DNA from: Aulosira sp. FACHB-615
GTDB lineage: Bacteria; Cyanobacteriota; Cyanobacteriia; Cyanobacteriales; Nostocaceae
DNA length: 64,000 bases
Reading direction: 5' to 3'
NCBI RefSeq assembly: GCF_014698045.1
Contig: NZ_JACJSE010000034.1
Coordinates: forward strand, 1-64,000
The notes beneath the pieces were generated by a model, which saw only the letters and a program-made list of their open reading frames with translations, searched no databases and was not told where the DNA came from. Made by a program: the position numbers and the translations under genes. Shown in pieces: positions 1-8,328 of this stretch. Numbering within the stretch: the first letter of the stretch is position 1; every line of letters starts with the position of its first letter.

Positions 1-177
1 TGATAAGATATCGGGCATGGGCTTGTTGTGGCTTTTGAGTTGTCGTTTGGGAAGACAATAACTCTACTACATCAGCCCTCTCTCTTCATCCTCTTATTTT
101 GGCGAAGGTATTGTAAGTCCTAAATGTATTTGTCCATCAAGATTTTGAGTGGTAATATAAAATACTGAGGAGACAAA

Positions 178-1266
178 ATGGCATTCCTGTATACAGAAGT
201 ACCTTTTATGGCAAAACACATTGATTTCAACTTCTGGGCTAAAGTTCCTAATTGGTTGTTAGCACATCGCGTAGCCGTAAGTGTGTTGACTTTTGTATCA
301 CCTTTAATTGTCAGTAGTATAAGTAATCAAACTTTGGCACAGACTCCCAATAGTGAGAGAGTGGATCAGTTAATCCAAGGTTTGAGCAACGAAGATTTAT
401 TAGAACAACTGAATATTGTTACAGCTTTAGGCAATGTTAGCGACAGAGAGTTTAGCAGTGAAACATTAGATAAACTCAAGCTGGCCTTGGTAAACCCTGA
501 TTGGCGAGTACGCAGTGGTGCAGCTTTAGTGTTGTCTCAAAAAGGTGGTTTATTAGTTAAAGATGCTTTACCTACTTTAGTCAAGACTCTGCAAGACCCA
601 AATTGGTTTGTCCGTAGTAGTGCAGCCAGAGCTATTGGTAATATTGTTGCTGAAGATACTGGTGATTCTAATGGCGCAAATACGGTGATTGAAGCTGCTA
701 AGTTTTCCAGTTATCTGGTTGATGCGCTGCAAGATTCTGACTTTTCGGTGCGTTTTAGTGCAGCGACATCTTTAGTCAAGTTAAATACTAAATCTGCTTT
801 TATCGTATCTCGCTTAATTTCCAATCTCAGCAATACGAATGATCCTCAAACTCGCCTTGTGACTGCGGAAAACTTAAATAACATCAGTACTGAAGTTACT
901 CCTATTCTTCCAAATCTTGGGAGAGCCTTAAAACACGGCGAACCATCAGTAAGAGCGTTAGCTTTGGAGACTATTGGTAGTATCAGTACAGATACTAGTG
1001 CAACTTTGCCTTATTTAATCCAAGGTTTGCAAGACCCAGATTGGACAGTGCGTAGCAAAGCTGCTAGAGCAGTTGTAAGAATAGTTACAAATCTTCAAGA
1101 AAAATCCAGAGCGAATTTTTTCACTGCATCTGACTTGAATGCCATAGATGAGTTGCAAACAATTCAGCAAATTTTACAAAACCCACAAAACCATTTTTAT
1201 AACAACGAAAAAGCTGGGGTGAGTTTAGCTATTAATGCTCTGCAAGCAGCAAGCAGGAATAGATAA
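178..1266 (+). CDS. HEAT-repeat protein with N-terminal export signal
   Basis: The 362-residue product has a hydrophobic stretch at about residues 36-55 that ends in LAQT, which looks like a signal peptide, so the protein is probably exported. From about residue 60 to the end it consists of HEAT/armadillo-type helical repeats, with recurring units such as LVNPDWRVRSGAALVL, LQDPNWFVRSSAARAIG, LQDSDFSVRFSAATSLV and LQDPDWTVRSKAARAV. Such repeats form a protein-binding solenoid; no catalytic motif is seen. The start at 178 is preceded by GAGGAGA about 5 bases upstream; an in-frame ATG at 208 is an alternative. A hairpin terminator follows. The partner is unknown. Confidence 0.8.
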   Translation: MAFLYTEVPFMAKHIDFNFWAKVPNWLLAHRVAVSVLTFVSPLIVSSISNQTLAQTPNSERVDQLIQGLSNEDLLEQLNIVTALGNVSDREFSSETLDKLKLALVNPDWRVRSGAALVLSQKGGLLVKDALPTLVKTLQDPNWFVRSSAARAIGNIVAEDTGDSNGANTVIEAAKFSSYLVDALQDSDFSVRFSAATSLVKLNTKSAFIVSRLISNLSNTNDPQTRLVTAENLNNISTEVTPILPNLGRALKHGEPSVRALALETIGSISTDTSATLPYLIQGLQDPDWTVRSKAARAVVRIVTNLQEKSRANFFTASDLNAIDELQTIQQILQNPQNHFYNNEKAGVSLAINALQAASRNR

Positions 1267-1278
1267 TCTGAATTGACA

Positions 1279-1312
1279 ATATCCCCGACTTTTTTGAAAA
1301 AGCTGGGGATAT
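1279..1312 (+). terminator. Hairpin terminator after HEAT-repeat gene
   Basis: ATATCCCC at 1279-1286 pairs with GGGGATAT at 1305-1312, and the T-run and A-run inside extend the stem. It lies 13 bases after the stop codon of the HEAT gene. The tail is only moderately T-rich. Confidence 0.55.
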
Positions 1313-1323
1313 GATTATATTCT

Positions 1324-1335
1324 AGGACTTACGCA
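1324..1335. repeat. Isolated MITE end (AGGACTTACGCA)
   Basis: This 12-base sequence is identical to the terminal inverted repeat of the element at 46763-46888. No matching second end was found nearby, so it is probably a remnant. Confidence 0.5.
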
Positions 1336-1416
1336 AAAGTATGAAAAAACATACGCTCAACAGATAATTAATGCTGGAAAGGGGCGCACCTCTGAACGGT
1401 TACTATCAAATACAAG

Positions 1417-1839
1417 TTAGAAGTTCAGTGAGTCTAAACCCTTCTGAAAACGTCCAGCATTTGATCTGGTAGCTTTAGCTACCGTCTCGAACCATTCCGC
1501 GATGTCGTTGAACCCTTCTTCACGAGCAATCTTGGCAAAGTAAGGATACAACTCTGTGTAGTTACTTGTCTCTTCATCTACAGCAAATTTAAGGTTGTCC
1601 TCAGTTCTACCAGTTGGCAAGTTAGTTAAGGGCGCACCAACAGACTTTACGTAATCTAAATGACCGAGAGCATGGCTGATTTTCTTCTCTGCGGTATCTT
1701 TATATATCCCAGCTATGTCAGGATGACCTTCCTCATCAGCAACTCTAGCAAAATCTAAATAAAATTTATTTTCTAGATACGCTATAGCAAAAGCGTTCTT
1801 TAAATTTTCGTAGGTTTTACTACTTTTAATATTAGTCAT
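1417..1839 (-). CDS. Ferritin-like / rubrerythrin-domain protein
   Basis: This 140-residue, helix-rich protein matches the diiron ferritin-like fold of the rubrerythrin family but has no rubredoxin CxxC module. Glu-rich helices with the spacing of iron ligands are visible: NKFYLDFARVADEEGHPDIA near residues 25-44, and LYPYFAKIAREEGFNDIAEWFE near 97-118, with EKKISHALGHLDYV between them. Rubrerythrins reduce peroxide or store iron. A perfect AGGAGG lies 8 bases before the ATG, which suggests high expression. It is the last gene on the strand of the HMA-domain cluster, separated from it by about 530 bases of repeats, so co-function with that cluster is only inferred. Confidence 0.75.
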   Translation of the reverse strand: MTNIKSSKTYENLKNAFAIAYLENKFYLDFARVADEEGHPDIAGIYKDTAEKKISHALGHLDYVKSVGAPLTNLPTGRTEDNLKFAVDEETSNYTELYPYFAKIAREEGFNDIAEWFETVAKATRSNAGRFQKGLDSLNF

Positions 1840-2178
1840 AGAAAACTCCTCCTTGTGTTTTTATGATTGATTTGCCACAAGACATTAATCCAGTACAGAA
1901 TACTATTGCAGCAGCATAAATAGTTAGTTGCCTGCTTTAAGCTTCTAGTTTGATAAATGCTTTGGTGGAAGCTGTATGAAGTGCGCTTCCTATACACTTC
2001 ATGCTTTTAATATTTCAAAGTTCTTATCAGAACACAAGGTCAGTTAAGACAGTTAAGGAAATTATTGAGACATTTAAGATAAGCGAAGAGGTGGCAACGA
2101 GGAAAGGTCTACTCGGTGCAGATCAGCAACTAAAATCAGGTTACGCGACTGCTTTAGGATATCCACCGAGATAAGTTC

Positions 2179-2298
2179 ATGACTTACGTAAGCGTCACAA
2201 TTGGCGGTTGGTGCGTGACGCTATAAATCTAACTACGTTCAAATCTTCTCGTTGCGTCACACACCCTACAGAAAAAATCTGCCAGTTGCGTAAGTCCT
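2179..2298. mobile_element. MITE-like element with 12-bp terminal inverted repeats
   Basis: The left end ATGACTTACGTA (2179-2190) is a 10/12 match to the inverse of the right end TGCGTAAGTCCT (2287-2298). The 120-bp interior has no open frame of note and contains an internal inverted repeat around GCGTCAC and GTGACGC (2193-2220). The same ends bound the element at 46763-46888. It sits in the 1840-2368 spacer, which holds no gene. Confidence 0.55.
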
Positions 2299-2335
2299 CA
2301 ATTTCTCTGCACCTTTGCGCCTCTGCGTGAAACAG

Positions 2336-2360
2336 TTCATCCCGCATTTATGCAACGCCA
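2336..2360 (-). repeat. 25-bp dispersed repeat, copy A
   Basis: These 25 bases are the exact reverse complement of 39666-39690 (the copy beginning TGGCGTTGCATAAATGCGGG). Both copies lie in intergenic DNA next to a 'tttgcgcctytgc' tract, so the unit is probably longer than the perfect core. Confidence 0.6.
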
Positions 2361-2368
2361 ATTTATTT

Positions 2369-2968
2369 TTACTGTTTCTCAGACACAGTGATGGGTTCTG
2401 GTTTTTTGACTCCATGCAGTTTGATGAAACTATCAAAGGCGTACCATGCCAAAACATACCAAGGGATAATTTCTAGTTGCAAACCTTTAACTAGCAACTG
2501 TCTCACCGATAAACATCCCAACGCTAAAGGAAAGATAAAGCGTAAATCAACTACGCCATTTGTGGATTTTTCGACTTGTTCGTTTAAGTCAAAAACCGCA
2601 TTAGCGACTGTAGCTGCTGCTTCGGAGTGGCTTTCGCTACCGGTGGTAACATCAGCGAAAATGATGCCAATATCTTTGAGTGTAGCTAAGACATTTTGCC
2701 AGCTTTGATTGTTGCGATCGTGATGAATGACGATACTACCATTTTGGATATTAGTATTTACCTGACTGATGTTGGGTTGAGCATTCAACATCTTGACAAT
2801 GCGTTGCATTTCCCCAGTGTGGCGATGAGATGGGGCTATTCTTAAGCGTAGTCTGCCTGGGGTATCGCTGATGATTTTGGTCGAGATAGGCTGGGATGGC
2901 GTGTTCAAGGTATTTGCCTCCACAACTTTCGGCATCATAGTGACATTACCATGATTATTTGTAAACAC
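2369..2968 (-). CDS. HMA-like domain protein with C-terminal membrane segment
   Basis: This 199-residue protein contains one HMA-like (ferredoxin-fold) domain at about residues 31-100, with the cluster's signature PGRLRLRIAP at its first strand and GSIVIHHD at its last. The CxxC metal-binding loop of classical HMA domains is absent. The C-terminal third is hydrophobic and ends with IIPWYVLAWYAFDSFIKLHG. I chose the GTG at 2968 because AGGAGG lies 6 bases upstream; the upstream in-frame GTG at 2974 would overlap that site, and ATG 2938 is a later option. The DUF5132 and ATPase genes lie just upstream. The substrate is unknown. Confidence 0.75.
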   Translation of the reverse strand: MFTNNHGNVTMMPKVVEANTLNTPSQPISTKIISDTPGRLRLRIAPSHRHTGEMQRIVKMLNAQPNISQVNTNIQNGSIVIHHDRNNQSWQNVLATLKDIGIIFADVTTGSESHSEAAATVANAVFDLNEQVEKSTNGVVDLRFIFPLALGCLSVRQLLVKGLQLEIIPWYVLAWYAFDSFIKLHGVKKPEPITVSEKQ

Positions 2969-3024
2969 ATCCACCCTCCTGAGTAATACTTTGAATCCTA
3001 TTTGGTTGATAAATTATGTTGCTC

Positions 3025-3060
3025 AGATCCCCGACTTCTTTAAGAAGTCGGGGATCTTTT
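3025..3060 (+). terminator. Perfect hairpin with T-tail between minus-strand genes
   Basis: AGATCCCCGACTTCTT (3025-3040) and its exact complement (3042-3057) form a 16-bp stem with a one-base centre, followed by TTTT on the plus strand. Because both flanking genes are on the minus strand, it may be a dispersed hairpin repeat, related to those at 1279, 25508 and 39201, rather than the terminator of a local gene. Confidence 0.5.
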
Positions 3061-3190
3061 GATTTAGTAACGATTAAGAACTGCCATATCTGATGAATAG
3101 GAAAGTTTGAAGTATTGAGTCTGCAACTTGATTCTTCATCCTTTCCAAAACACAGCCTAGTAGTCTGCCAACAGAACTTTGCGTGGTGGA

Positions 3191-3262
3191 CAGCAGAGGG
3201 GCTTCGGGGCAGAGGGGCAGGGGAGAGAGTACCTTCATTTTCCCCTGCTCCCCTGCTCCCTT
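3191..3262 (+). repeat. G/C-rich dispersed repeat, copy A
   Basis: A GGGGCAGAGGGGCAGGGGAG tract is followed by AGAGTACCTTCATT and then repeats of CCCCTGCT. The reverse complement of the same arrangement occurs at 31695-31776. The two arms can pair as a long hairpin. The repeat occupies the 2969-3303 spacer, in which I see no gene. Confidence 0.65.
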
Positions 3263-3303
3263 GCTGGGTCTACACAACAATATTGGGTTGGTGAACTACT
3301 AGC

Positions 3304-3609
3304 TTATGCACCATTATCAGATGCGCTGTCCACTGGGGTCGCCGCAGCTTCAAATAATGGGGTTTCTCTGTCTTCAGCGAGTTCGGCTTTGGCTTCAGCT
3401 ACGATGTCTTCCCAGGTTTCGCCTAGTTCTGCAAATGCGCCTTTGCTTTTTTCGTAAGCGACAATTCCGCCTTTGATGATGCTTTTAGCAATGGGTTTAC
3501 CAATGCCGGCGACAACAGGAATCAGGACGGGTGCGAGTAGAACTGCACCGATACCAGCTATAATTCCAGGAGCGCCAGCATCTTCAACAAAATCAGTAAT
3601 TTTCGGCAT
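3304..3609 (-). CDS. DUF5132 family protein
   Basis: This 101-residue protein has a Gly/Ala/Val-rich hydrophobic segment at about residues 14-40 (PGIIAGIGAVLLAPVLIPVV), then KPIAKSIIKGGIVAYEKSKG and an acidic helix EDIVAEAKAELAEDRE. This is the layout of the DUF5132 family, whose biochemical role is not known to me. GGAG lies about 8 bases before the ATG. It lies between the ATPase gene and an HMA-like gene on the same strand, with only 70 bases to the ATPase, so it is probably in the same transcript and may be a small membrane or membrane-surface partner of the ATPase. Confidence 0.75.
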   Translation of the reverse strand: MPKITDFVEDAGAPGIIAGIGAVLLAPVLIPVVAGIGKPIAKSIIKGGIVAYEKSKGAFAELGETWEDIVAEAKAELAEDRETPLFEAAATPVDSASDNGA

Positions 3610-3679
3610 AGTTAGTATCTCCAGTTAAATTGAAAAATTGTTAGAAAGCTATCTAGCTTAATCTACCCAAGGTCTGATC

Positions 3680-6025
3680 TCATCTTGCTGATGGTAGAGC
3701 TTTCTTTGGGGAATTTTTAAGAATTGGACGCAAGCCGTTAACGCCTGCAACGATTGTTGAACCATTGTTAACTACCGTTGCACCTAGGGGGTTTAGTCCA
3801 AATAGCACTGCGATCGCCATTGCTGCAATATTAGGAATAGCAACAATACTTGTATTTTGGCGAATTAACTTTTTGGCGTTGCGTGCTAGGGCGATCGCTT
3901 CTAAAATTCCACGTAAGTCGTTTTCCATCAGCACTACGTCTGCTGTCTCACGAGCAATTTCGGAACCGTGAGCAAAGGATATAGAAACATCGGCAAATGC
4001 TAAAGCTGGGGAGTCGTTAATTCCATCTCCCACAAAGGCAACTGTTTTACCTTGTTCGTGCAGTTCACGAACAACGGCAGCTTTTTGTTCGGGGAATGCT
4101 TCTGCGTGGGTATTGGCTGGGGCAATTCCGAGTTCTGCCGCTACAGCTTTAGCTGTGCGTTGGTTGTCGCCGGTGAGCATGTGAACTTCTACACCTTCGA
4201 CTCTCAACAGGTGGTTAATTACTTCTCGTGTTTCAGGACGCAGAATATCACTATATCTTATTCTACCGAGAAGTTGCCCATTACTCGCCACATAAATCAC
4301 AGAATTAACGCGGTTAACGTTGTTGAGGGCTTCCATGTTTACGCCTTGTTGACGCAAGAAGCGTTCGCTACCAACATACACAACCTCGCCATAAATTTCT
4401 GCTTCCACACCTAAACCAAGTTTGTAATTCCACTTGCTACGGCTAGGAATCACAACTTTTTGAGCTTCGGCATAACGAATGACAGCCTCCGCAACTGGAT
4501 GTGTTAACCGTTGCTCGGCGGCGGCGGCGATCGCTAAAACTCTATCACTGTCAACTTCAGGATTGAAACTGTCAACACCAATAACCGCAACTTCGCCCTT
4601 AGTTAAAGTACCGGTCTTATCAAAAACGATGGTATCAACTTCTGCCAGTTGTTCTAAGGCGCGACCACTACGGATGAGAATACCGTGGCGGGCGGCATAA
4701 GTCAAAGCTGCCAAGACTGTTGTCGGCACAGAGACTCTGATCCCCGTAGCAAAATCCAGGGTGAGGACGCTGGCGGCTCTGGCGGCGTTACGAGTAATTG
4801 CAAATACGCCTGCACCTAGTAATAAGGTGGGTAGGACTGCTTTTTCGGCAATTTTAATGGCGCAGTTTTCCATCCTTGTGTCATGGACGGGGGCTTCTTC
4901 CATGAGTTTGATGCTTTGTCCGGCGCGGGTATCGTTACCTACCCGTTCTGCCAAGATATAGATACTGCCTTCTCTTACCAATGTGGAAGCAAATACAGGT
5001 TGTCCTTGAGTTTTTAAGACTGGGACTGATTCACCAGTCAGTTTCTGCTCATCTAGTAAGGCTTTACCCCGCAGAATACTGCCATCTACCGGGACTTGTT
5101 CACCAGGATAGACAATTACCGTGTCACCACTCTTGACTTCTTTGATAGAGACTTGTATCTTTTCACCACCACGTTCTACCCAGACAAATTGCCCTAAAGA
5201 ATTGAGCAAGTCTAATGTCTGCATTTTAGAAGAACGGGCAGTGCGATCGCGGATATTTTCGCCAATTTCAATTAAACTCAGCATCAATGCAGGTGTCAGG
5301 AATTGACCTTGGACTGTAGTAATCACAATTGCCAAGAAGTCCAAGACATCAATTGTCAGTCTTCGCTGCATTACTAATCCAACGATGGCTCGTTGAAATA
5401 CAGGTAATGTTGCTAAAGCAATGGTTCCAGCCACCATGACTGGCGGTACAGATAGCCCCAATGGCCCACCTAATACTGCTAGTCCAGTGGCTACCATCGA
5501 CAGTTGCAAACCTGGCCAAGTGCCTTCTTCTGCATCCTCTTGGGATTTCTGATTTAGAGGCTTTTTCTGATCCAACAGCACAACATTGGCATCATTAGCT
5601 GTCATAATCAGACAACTCAGACGCGATCGCATTTTGGCATCGTTGACTTGACTTGCTTTATAAGTCACAACTAACGAGGCCGCCGCAGGTTTAATTCTGA
5701 CGCTGGTAATCAGGGGATCAACTTCCAACAAAGTTTGTAGACGCTGCATGTATGCGGTGTTATCACGCAACTGTGGGATACGCAACCGCATTCTTCCGGG
5801 AACTGCATGGACAACGTTATAGACAACCTTGGAAACTGGCTGATGAGTGCGTCTATTGAAGTTAGCAAGAGTTGCTTTGCCGTTAGACTTGTGAATTGGT
5901 TGGGCTAAAATCACTGGGCTAACGGTTTCGTAAGCTTTCGCACCCAAAGGTACCTCTTCTTTAACTTCAATTTCCGAAGATTTTTGAACTGCGGGCGATA
6001 CTAGTTGTGCTGTCAATGGTGTCAT
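3680..6025 (-). CDS. P1B-like P-type ATPase lacking the CPx motif
   Basis: The 781-residue protein has an HMA-like domain at about 65-140 (PGRMRLRIP, no CxxC), membrane segments from about 170, the actuator motif TGES at 330-333, the phosphorylation motif DKTGTLT at 469-475, the P1B-type HP pair at 509-510, TGDN at 618-621 and GDGINDS at 666-672. It should therefore be a working ion pump of the heavy-metal class. However, the sixth-helix site that is CPC, CPH or SPC in known P1B pumps reads DFATGIRVSVP (424-434), with no cysteine. Only two cysteines (138 and 388) occur in the whole protein. The transported ion therefore cannot be predicted; thiol ligation is unlikely. It is flanked by HMA-like genes on the same strand. 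Confidence 0.85.
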   Translation of the reverse strand: MTPLTAQLVSPAVQKSSEIEVKEEVPLGAKAYETVSPVILAQPIHKSNGKATLANFNRRTHQPVSKVVYNVVHAVPGRMRLRIPQLRDNTAYMQRLQTLLEVDPLITSVRIKPAAASLVVTYKASQVNDAKMRSRLSCLIMTANDANVVLLDQKKPLNQKSQEDAEEGTWPGLQLSMVATGLAVLGGPLGLSVPPVMVAGTIALATLPVFQRAIVGLVMQRRLTIDVLDFLAIVITTVQGQFLTPALMLSLIEIGENIRDRTARSSKMQTLDLLNSLGQFVWVERGGEKIQVSIKEVKSGDTVIVYPGEQVPVDGSILRGKALLDEQKLTGESVPVLKTQGQPVFASTLVREGSIYILAERVGNDTRAGQSIKLMEEAPVHDTRMENCAIKIAEKAVLPTLLLGAGVFAITRNAARAASVLTLDFATGIRVSVPTTVLAALTYAARHGILIRSGRALEQLAEVDTIVFDKTGTLTKGEVAVIGVDSFNPEVDSDRVLAIAAAAEQRLTHPVAEAVIRYAEAQKVVIPSRSKWNYKLGLGVEAEIYGEVVYVGSERFLRQQGVNMEALNNVNRVNSVIYVASNGQLLGRIRYSDILRPETREVINHLLRVEGVEVHMLTGDNQRTAKAVAAELGIAPANTHAEAFPEQKAAVVRELHEQGKTVAFVGDGINDSPALAFADVSISFAHGSEIARETADVVLMENDLRGILEAIALARNAKKLIRQNTSIVAIPNIAAMAIAVLFGLNPLGATVVNNGSTIVAGVNGLRPILKNSPKKALPSAR

Positions 6026-6217
6026 TCCTGATCTCGCTAAAATGATGAAAGACTGGATTTATAAGGTAGTCGGCTCTCATACCAAATTTTGGCTCTTAGA
6101 TTGGAATCTAGATTTATCAATCATTCCAACCAAGTTGGTAGCTATATTTGAGAGCGAATTTCTCTCTCCAATCACTGAAGACTGGTGAGTTACTGCAAAA
6201 AATTTACTGATATGTTG

Positions 6218-7060
6218 TTAAATTCTGCTGGTTGGGTTGGCGGCGATACCTGCCGTTGCTTCGTTGGCAGATTGAATCAAACAAATTAAATATGTTTTGG
6301 CTGCTGCTTCCACACTGTGTATTCGCTCTTGAGAGTCTCGCAGTTTTCCAGTGTTATAGGTAATCACCAATGAGGCTGCATCTTTATTGATGCGCTCACT
6401 TGTCACCACTGGATCTGCTTTGAGCAAGTTCTCTAAGCGTTGCACATAATGGCGATCGCGCGATATTTGCGGTATGTGAAACCTAATTCGTCCAGGTATG
6501 GCGTGAACGATATTATAGGCTATTTTTGAGTGCTGTACACTGAGCGGAGTCGAAGTGTGAGTGCTGAGTGCTGAGTTGTGCGTCACCGAAGTTTGCTCAA
6601 CGGGGGTTATCTCCGCACAGGACTTCTCGCTGAGTGCTAAGTGCTGAGTAGTTTGTTCTTCCTCTGCACCTCTGCTCTGCTGTACCTCTGCTTCCTTGCT
6701 CTCTGTCTCTTCTACTTGAACAGTATCAGCAGTCTGCAATAGACTCGCTAAATTTGAGCGCATTTCAAAGTCAGACATCATCCCTGTTTTGTAGGCAATG
6801 ACGACTGATCCCGCTTTTTGATTAACTTGCTGATTAATCACCCATTCTTGCTCTTTGATTAACGCTTGGAGGCGTTGCAAATATTGGGGATCATCATTAA
6901 TCTGGGGTACGCAAAATGCGACTATACCGGGAAGTGCCGCAGTAATACTATAAGCTACCTTGGCAGATGGTTGATGGGCGATTTGGTTTGGTTTGGCTGC
7001 TATTTTCCAGGGGCTATGCCCAGGAGGCTGCGAGGCCGATGAGGATACAGAACCCTCCAT
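6218..7060 (-). CDS. Two-domain HMA-like protein with repeat-derived linker
   Basis: This 280-residue protein carries two HMA-like domains, at about residues 35-115 (LPGIVAFCVP and later GSVVIAYKTG) and 185-265 (IPGRIRFHIP and later ASLVITYNTG), without CxxC. They are joined by a low-complexity linker of about 60 residues, encoded by DNA at 6525-6690 that matches intergenic repeats of this genome. There is no membrane segment, so it is probably cytosolic. ATG 7060 is chosen because AGGAGG is 6 bases upstream; the frame is open to a GTG at 7084. The gene upstream ends 32 bases away and the ATPase lies downstream, so the genes probably form an operon. Confidence 0.75.
   Translation of the reverse strand: MEGSVSSSASQPPGHSPWKIAAKPNQIAHQPSAKVAYSITAALPGIVAFCVPQINDDPQYLQRLQALIKEQEWVINQQVNQKAGSVVIAYKTGMMSDFEMRSNLASLLQTADTVQVEETESKEAEVQQSRGAEEEQTTQHLALSEKSCAEITPVEQTSVTHNSALSTHTSTPLSVQHSKIAYNIVHAIPGRIRFHIPQISRDRHYVQRLENLLKADPVVTSERINKDAASLVITYNTGKLRDSQERIHSVEAAAKTYLICLIQSANEATAGIAANPTSRI
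6525..6690 (-). repeat. Dispersed intergenic repeats inside a coding region
   Basis: The stretch contains TACACTGAGCGGAGTCGAAG (6536-6555), GTGCTGAGTGCTGAGT, a second GCTGAGTGCTAAGTGCTGAG block at 6629-6648, and a CCTCTGCACCTCTGCTCTGC block (6661-6680). The first two resemble intergenic 44805-44866, and the last resembles 31746-31776. Here they are read in frame as the linker between two HMA-like domains. Confidence 0.7.
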
Positions 7061-7092
7061 TTTCATCCTCCTGTGTTCCTTCACGGAACGAT

Positions 7093-8232
7093 CTACAACG
7101 GAAAGTTCGCCATATAGGCTAAAGAAAAAGACATAGCTGCGGGCTTCATCTCAGCCCAAATACTCGATATGTTTAGATTGTTACTTTCTGCTGATGTTTT
7201 TGTTGTATCAGCCGATACAACAATCTGAGTATTTTGTTTTTCCGGCTGTTGTGGTGCTGCGATTTGAACACTAGGTGCAGCAGGATGAGGTTGCAAAGCT
7301 AATTCCATTAGTTTTACCCAATGGCTGAGAGCAACTTCACCTGGATGATATGCGATCGCAATTGAGGCTGCATCACAATTCATCCGCACGTTAGTTACAT
7401 AAGCATCGCTTTTCAATAACCTTTCCAGCCGTCTCGCATAAGCATGATCCTGGGCAATGCGGCTGACATTAAACCTAATTCTGCCCGGAATGTGATGAAC
7501 TACAGTGTAGGCAATCTTGGCTGACGGTTTTACGTCTTGCCTAACTTGTTCAGCAACAGGTTTAGTTACTGTTTGTGTCAATTTCGGTTGTCTGGTTGTG
7601 GTATTTGGTTTTACAGATTGGCTATTGCTGTCTGACTTAGCAATTTGCGGTTCTAGATAGCCGATTACCCGACGTGTGGCATCTGCGGTAATCATATAGA
7701 CTGGAATCGATGCAAATCCACTAATCCCTAGACCTCCTGTAACTGCTAAACCAGTCATCAGAGGAATAAAGGAAATAGTTTGCTCCATCCAAAAGTCTGG
7801 AGATTTCCACACTGCAAAGGGATCTTTGCTGCTCATTGATTGAGGCGAATTTGGGGAAGGGTAAATATTCAGTTTTTCTAGTATTCCCAATATCTGAGGT
7901 AATGTCAAATCATTTTCGTCAAAGTTAACGACTAAACTCCCTAATTGCCCGTTTGTCGTAACTTCTGTGACTCCTTTGTACTGTTGTAAATGTTGGGATA
8001 CTAATTCTAAGCTTGCGTTTAAACTGCCGTCAGTAGCGCGGATACGAATGCGACCGTGGGTTGCATGGATAATTTCTAGGCAACCAGTTGGTAAATGCGT
8101 CTCTAACTTTGCAGTTGCCAAACTAGTATGTCTATTTACTTGTAATTGATCACTGTGACGCTGAGTAGAGATTAAGTCAGGAGACAAAGCCTCTTGCGGA
8201 CTTACTCCACGGCTACTGAGAGTTTTTGTCAT
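7093..8232 (-). CDS. Membrane protein with two HMA-like domains
   Basis: The 379-residue product has an HMA-like domain at about 50-125 (THGRIRIRATD, then GSLVVNFDEN), a hydrophobic hairpin at about 150-190 (FIPLMTGLAVTGGLGISGF and FASIPVYMITA), and a second HMA-like domain at about 238-315 (IPGRIRFNVS, then AASIAIAYHPG). Neither domain has CxxC. The topology suggests that both domains face the same side of the membrane. It is the first gene of the minus-strand cluster, so the cluster promoter should lie in 8233-8328. A ligand or partner cannot be named. Confidence 0.75.
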   Translation of the reverse strand: MTKTLSSRGVSPQEALSPDLISTQRHSDQLQVNRHTSLATAKLETHLPTGCLEIIHATHGRIRIRATDGSLNASLELVSQHLQQYKGVTEVTTNGQLGSLVVNFDENDLTLPQILGILEKLNIYPSPNSPQSMSSKDPFAVWKSPDFWMEQTISFIPLMTGLAVTGGLGISGFASIPVYMITADATRRVIGYLEPQIAKSDSNSQSVKPNTTTRQPKLTQTVTKPVAEQVRQDVKPSAKIAYTVVHHIPGRIRFNVSRIAQDHAYARRLERLLKSDAYVTNVRMNCDAASIAIAYHPGEVALSHWVKLMELALQPHPAAPSVQIAAPQQPEKQNTQIVVSADTTKTSAESNNLNISSIWAEMKPAAMSFSLAYMANFPL

Positions 8233-8328
8233 TTACTCGATAGTTGCACCAAGGCTCAAAGGTTAACAATAGGTTAAATATAACTCATAAATTCCGTATG
8301 TAAACTCATCCTCAATATTTATTTTAGA

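Noticed and set aside
2388..2708. A 106-codon plus-strand frame.
   Set aside because: It is antisense to the HMA-like gene, with the low-complexity composition of a shadow frame.
3074..3457. Open frames on both strands across the G/C-rich repeat.
   Set aside because: They arise from the repeat itself and from the antisense of the DUF5132 gene; no codon or family signal is present.
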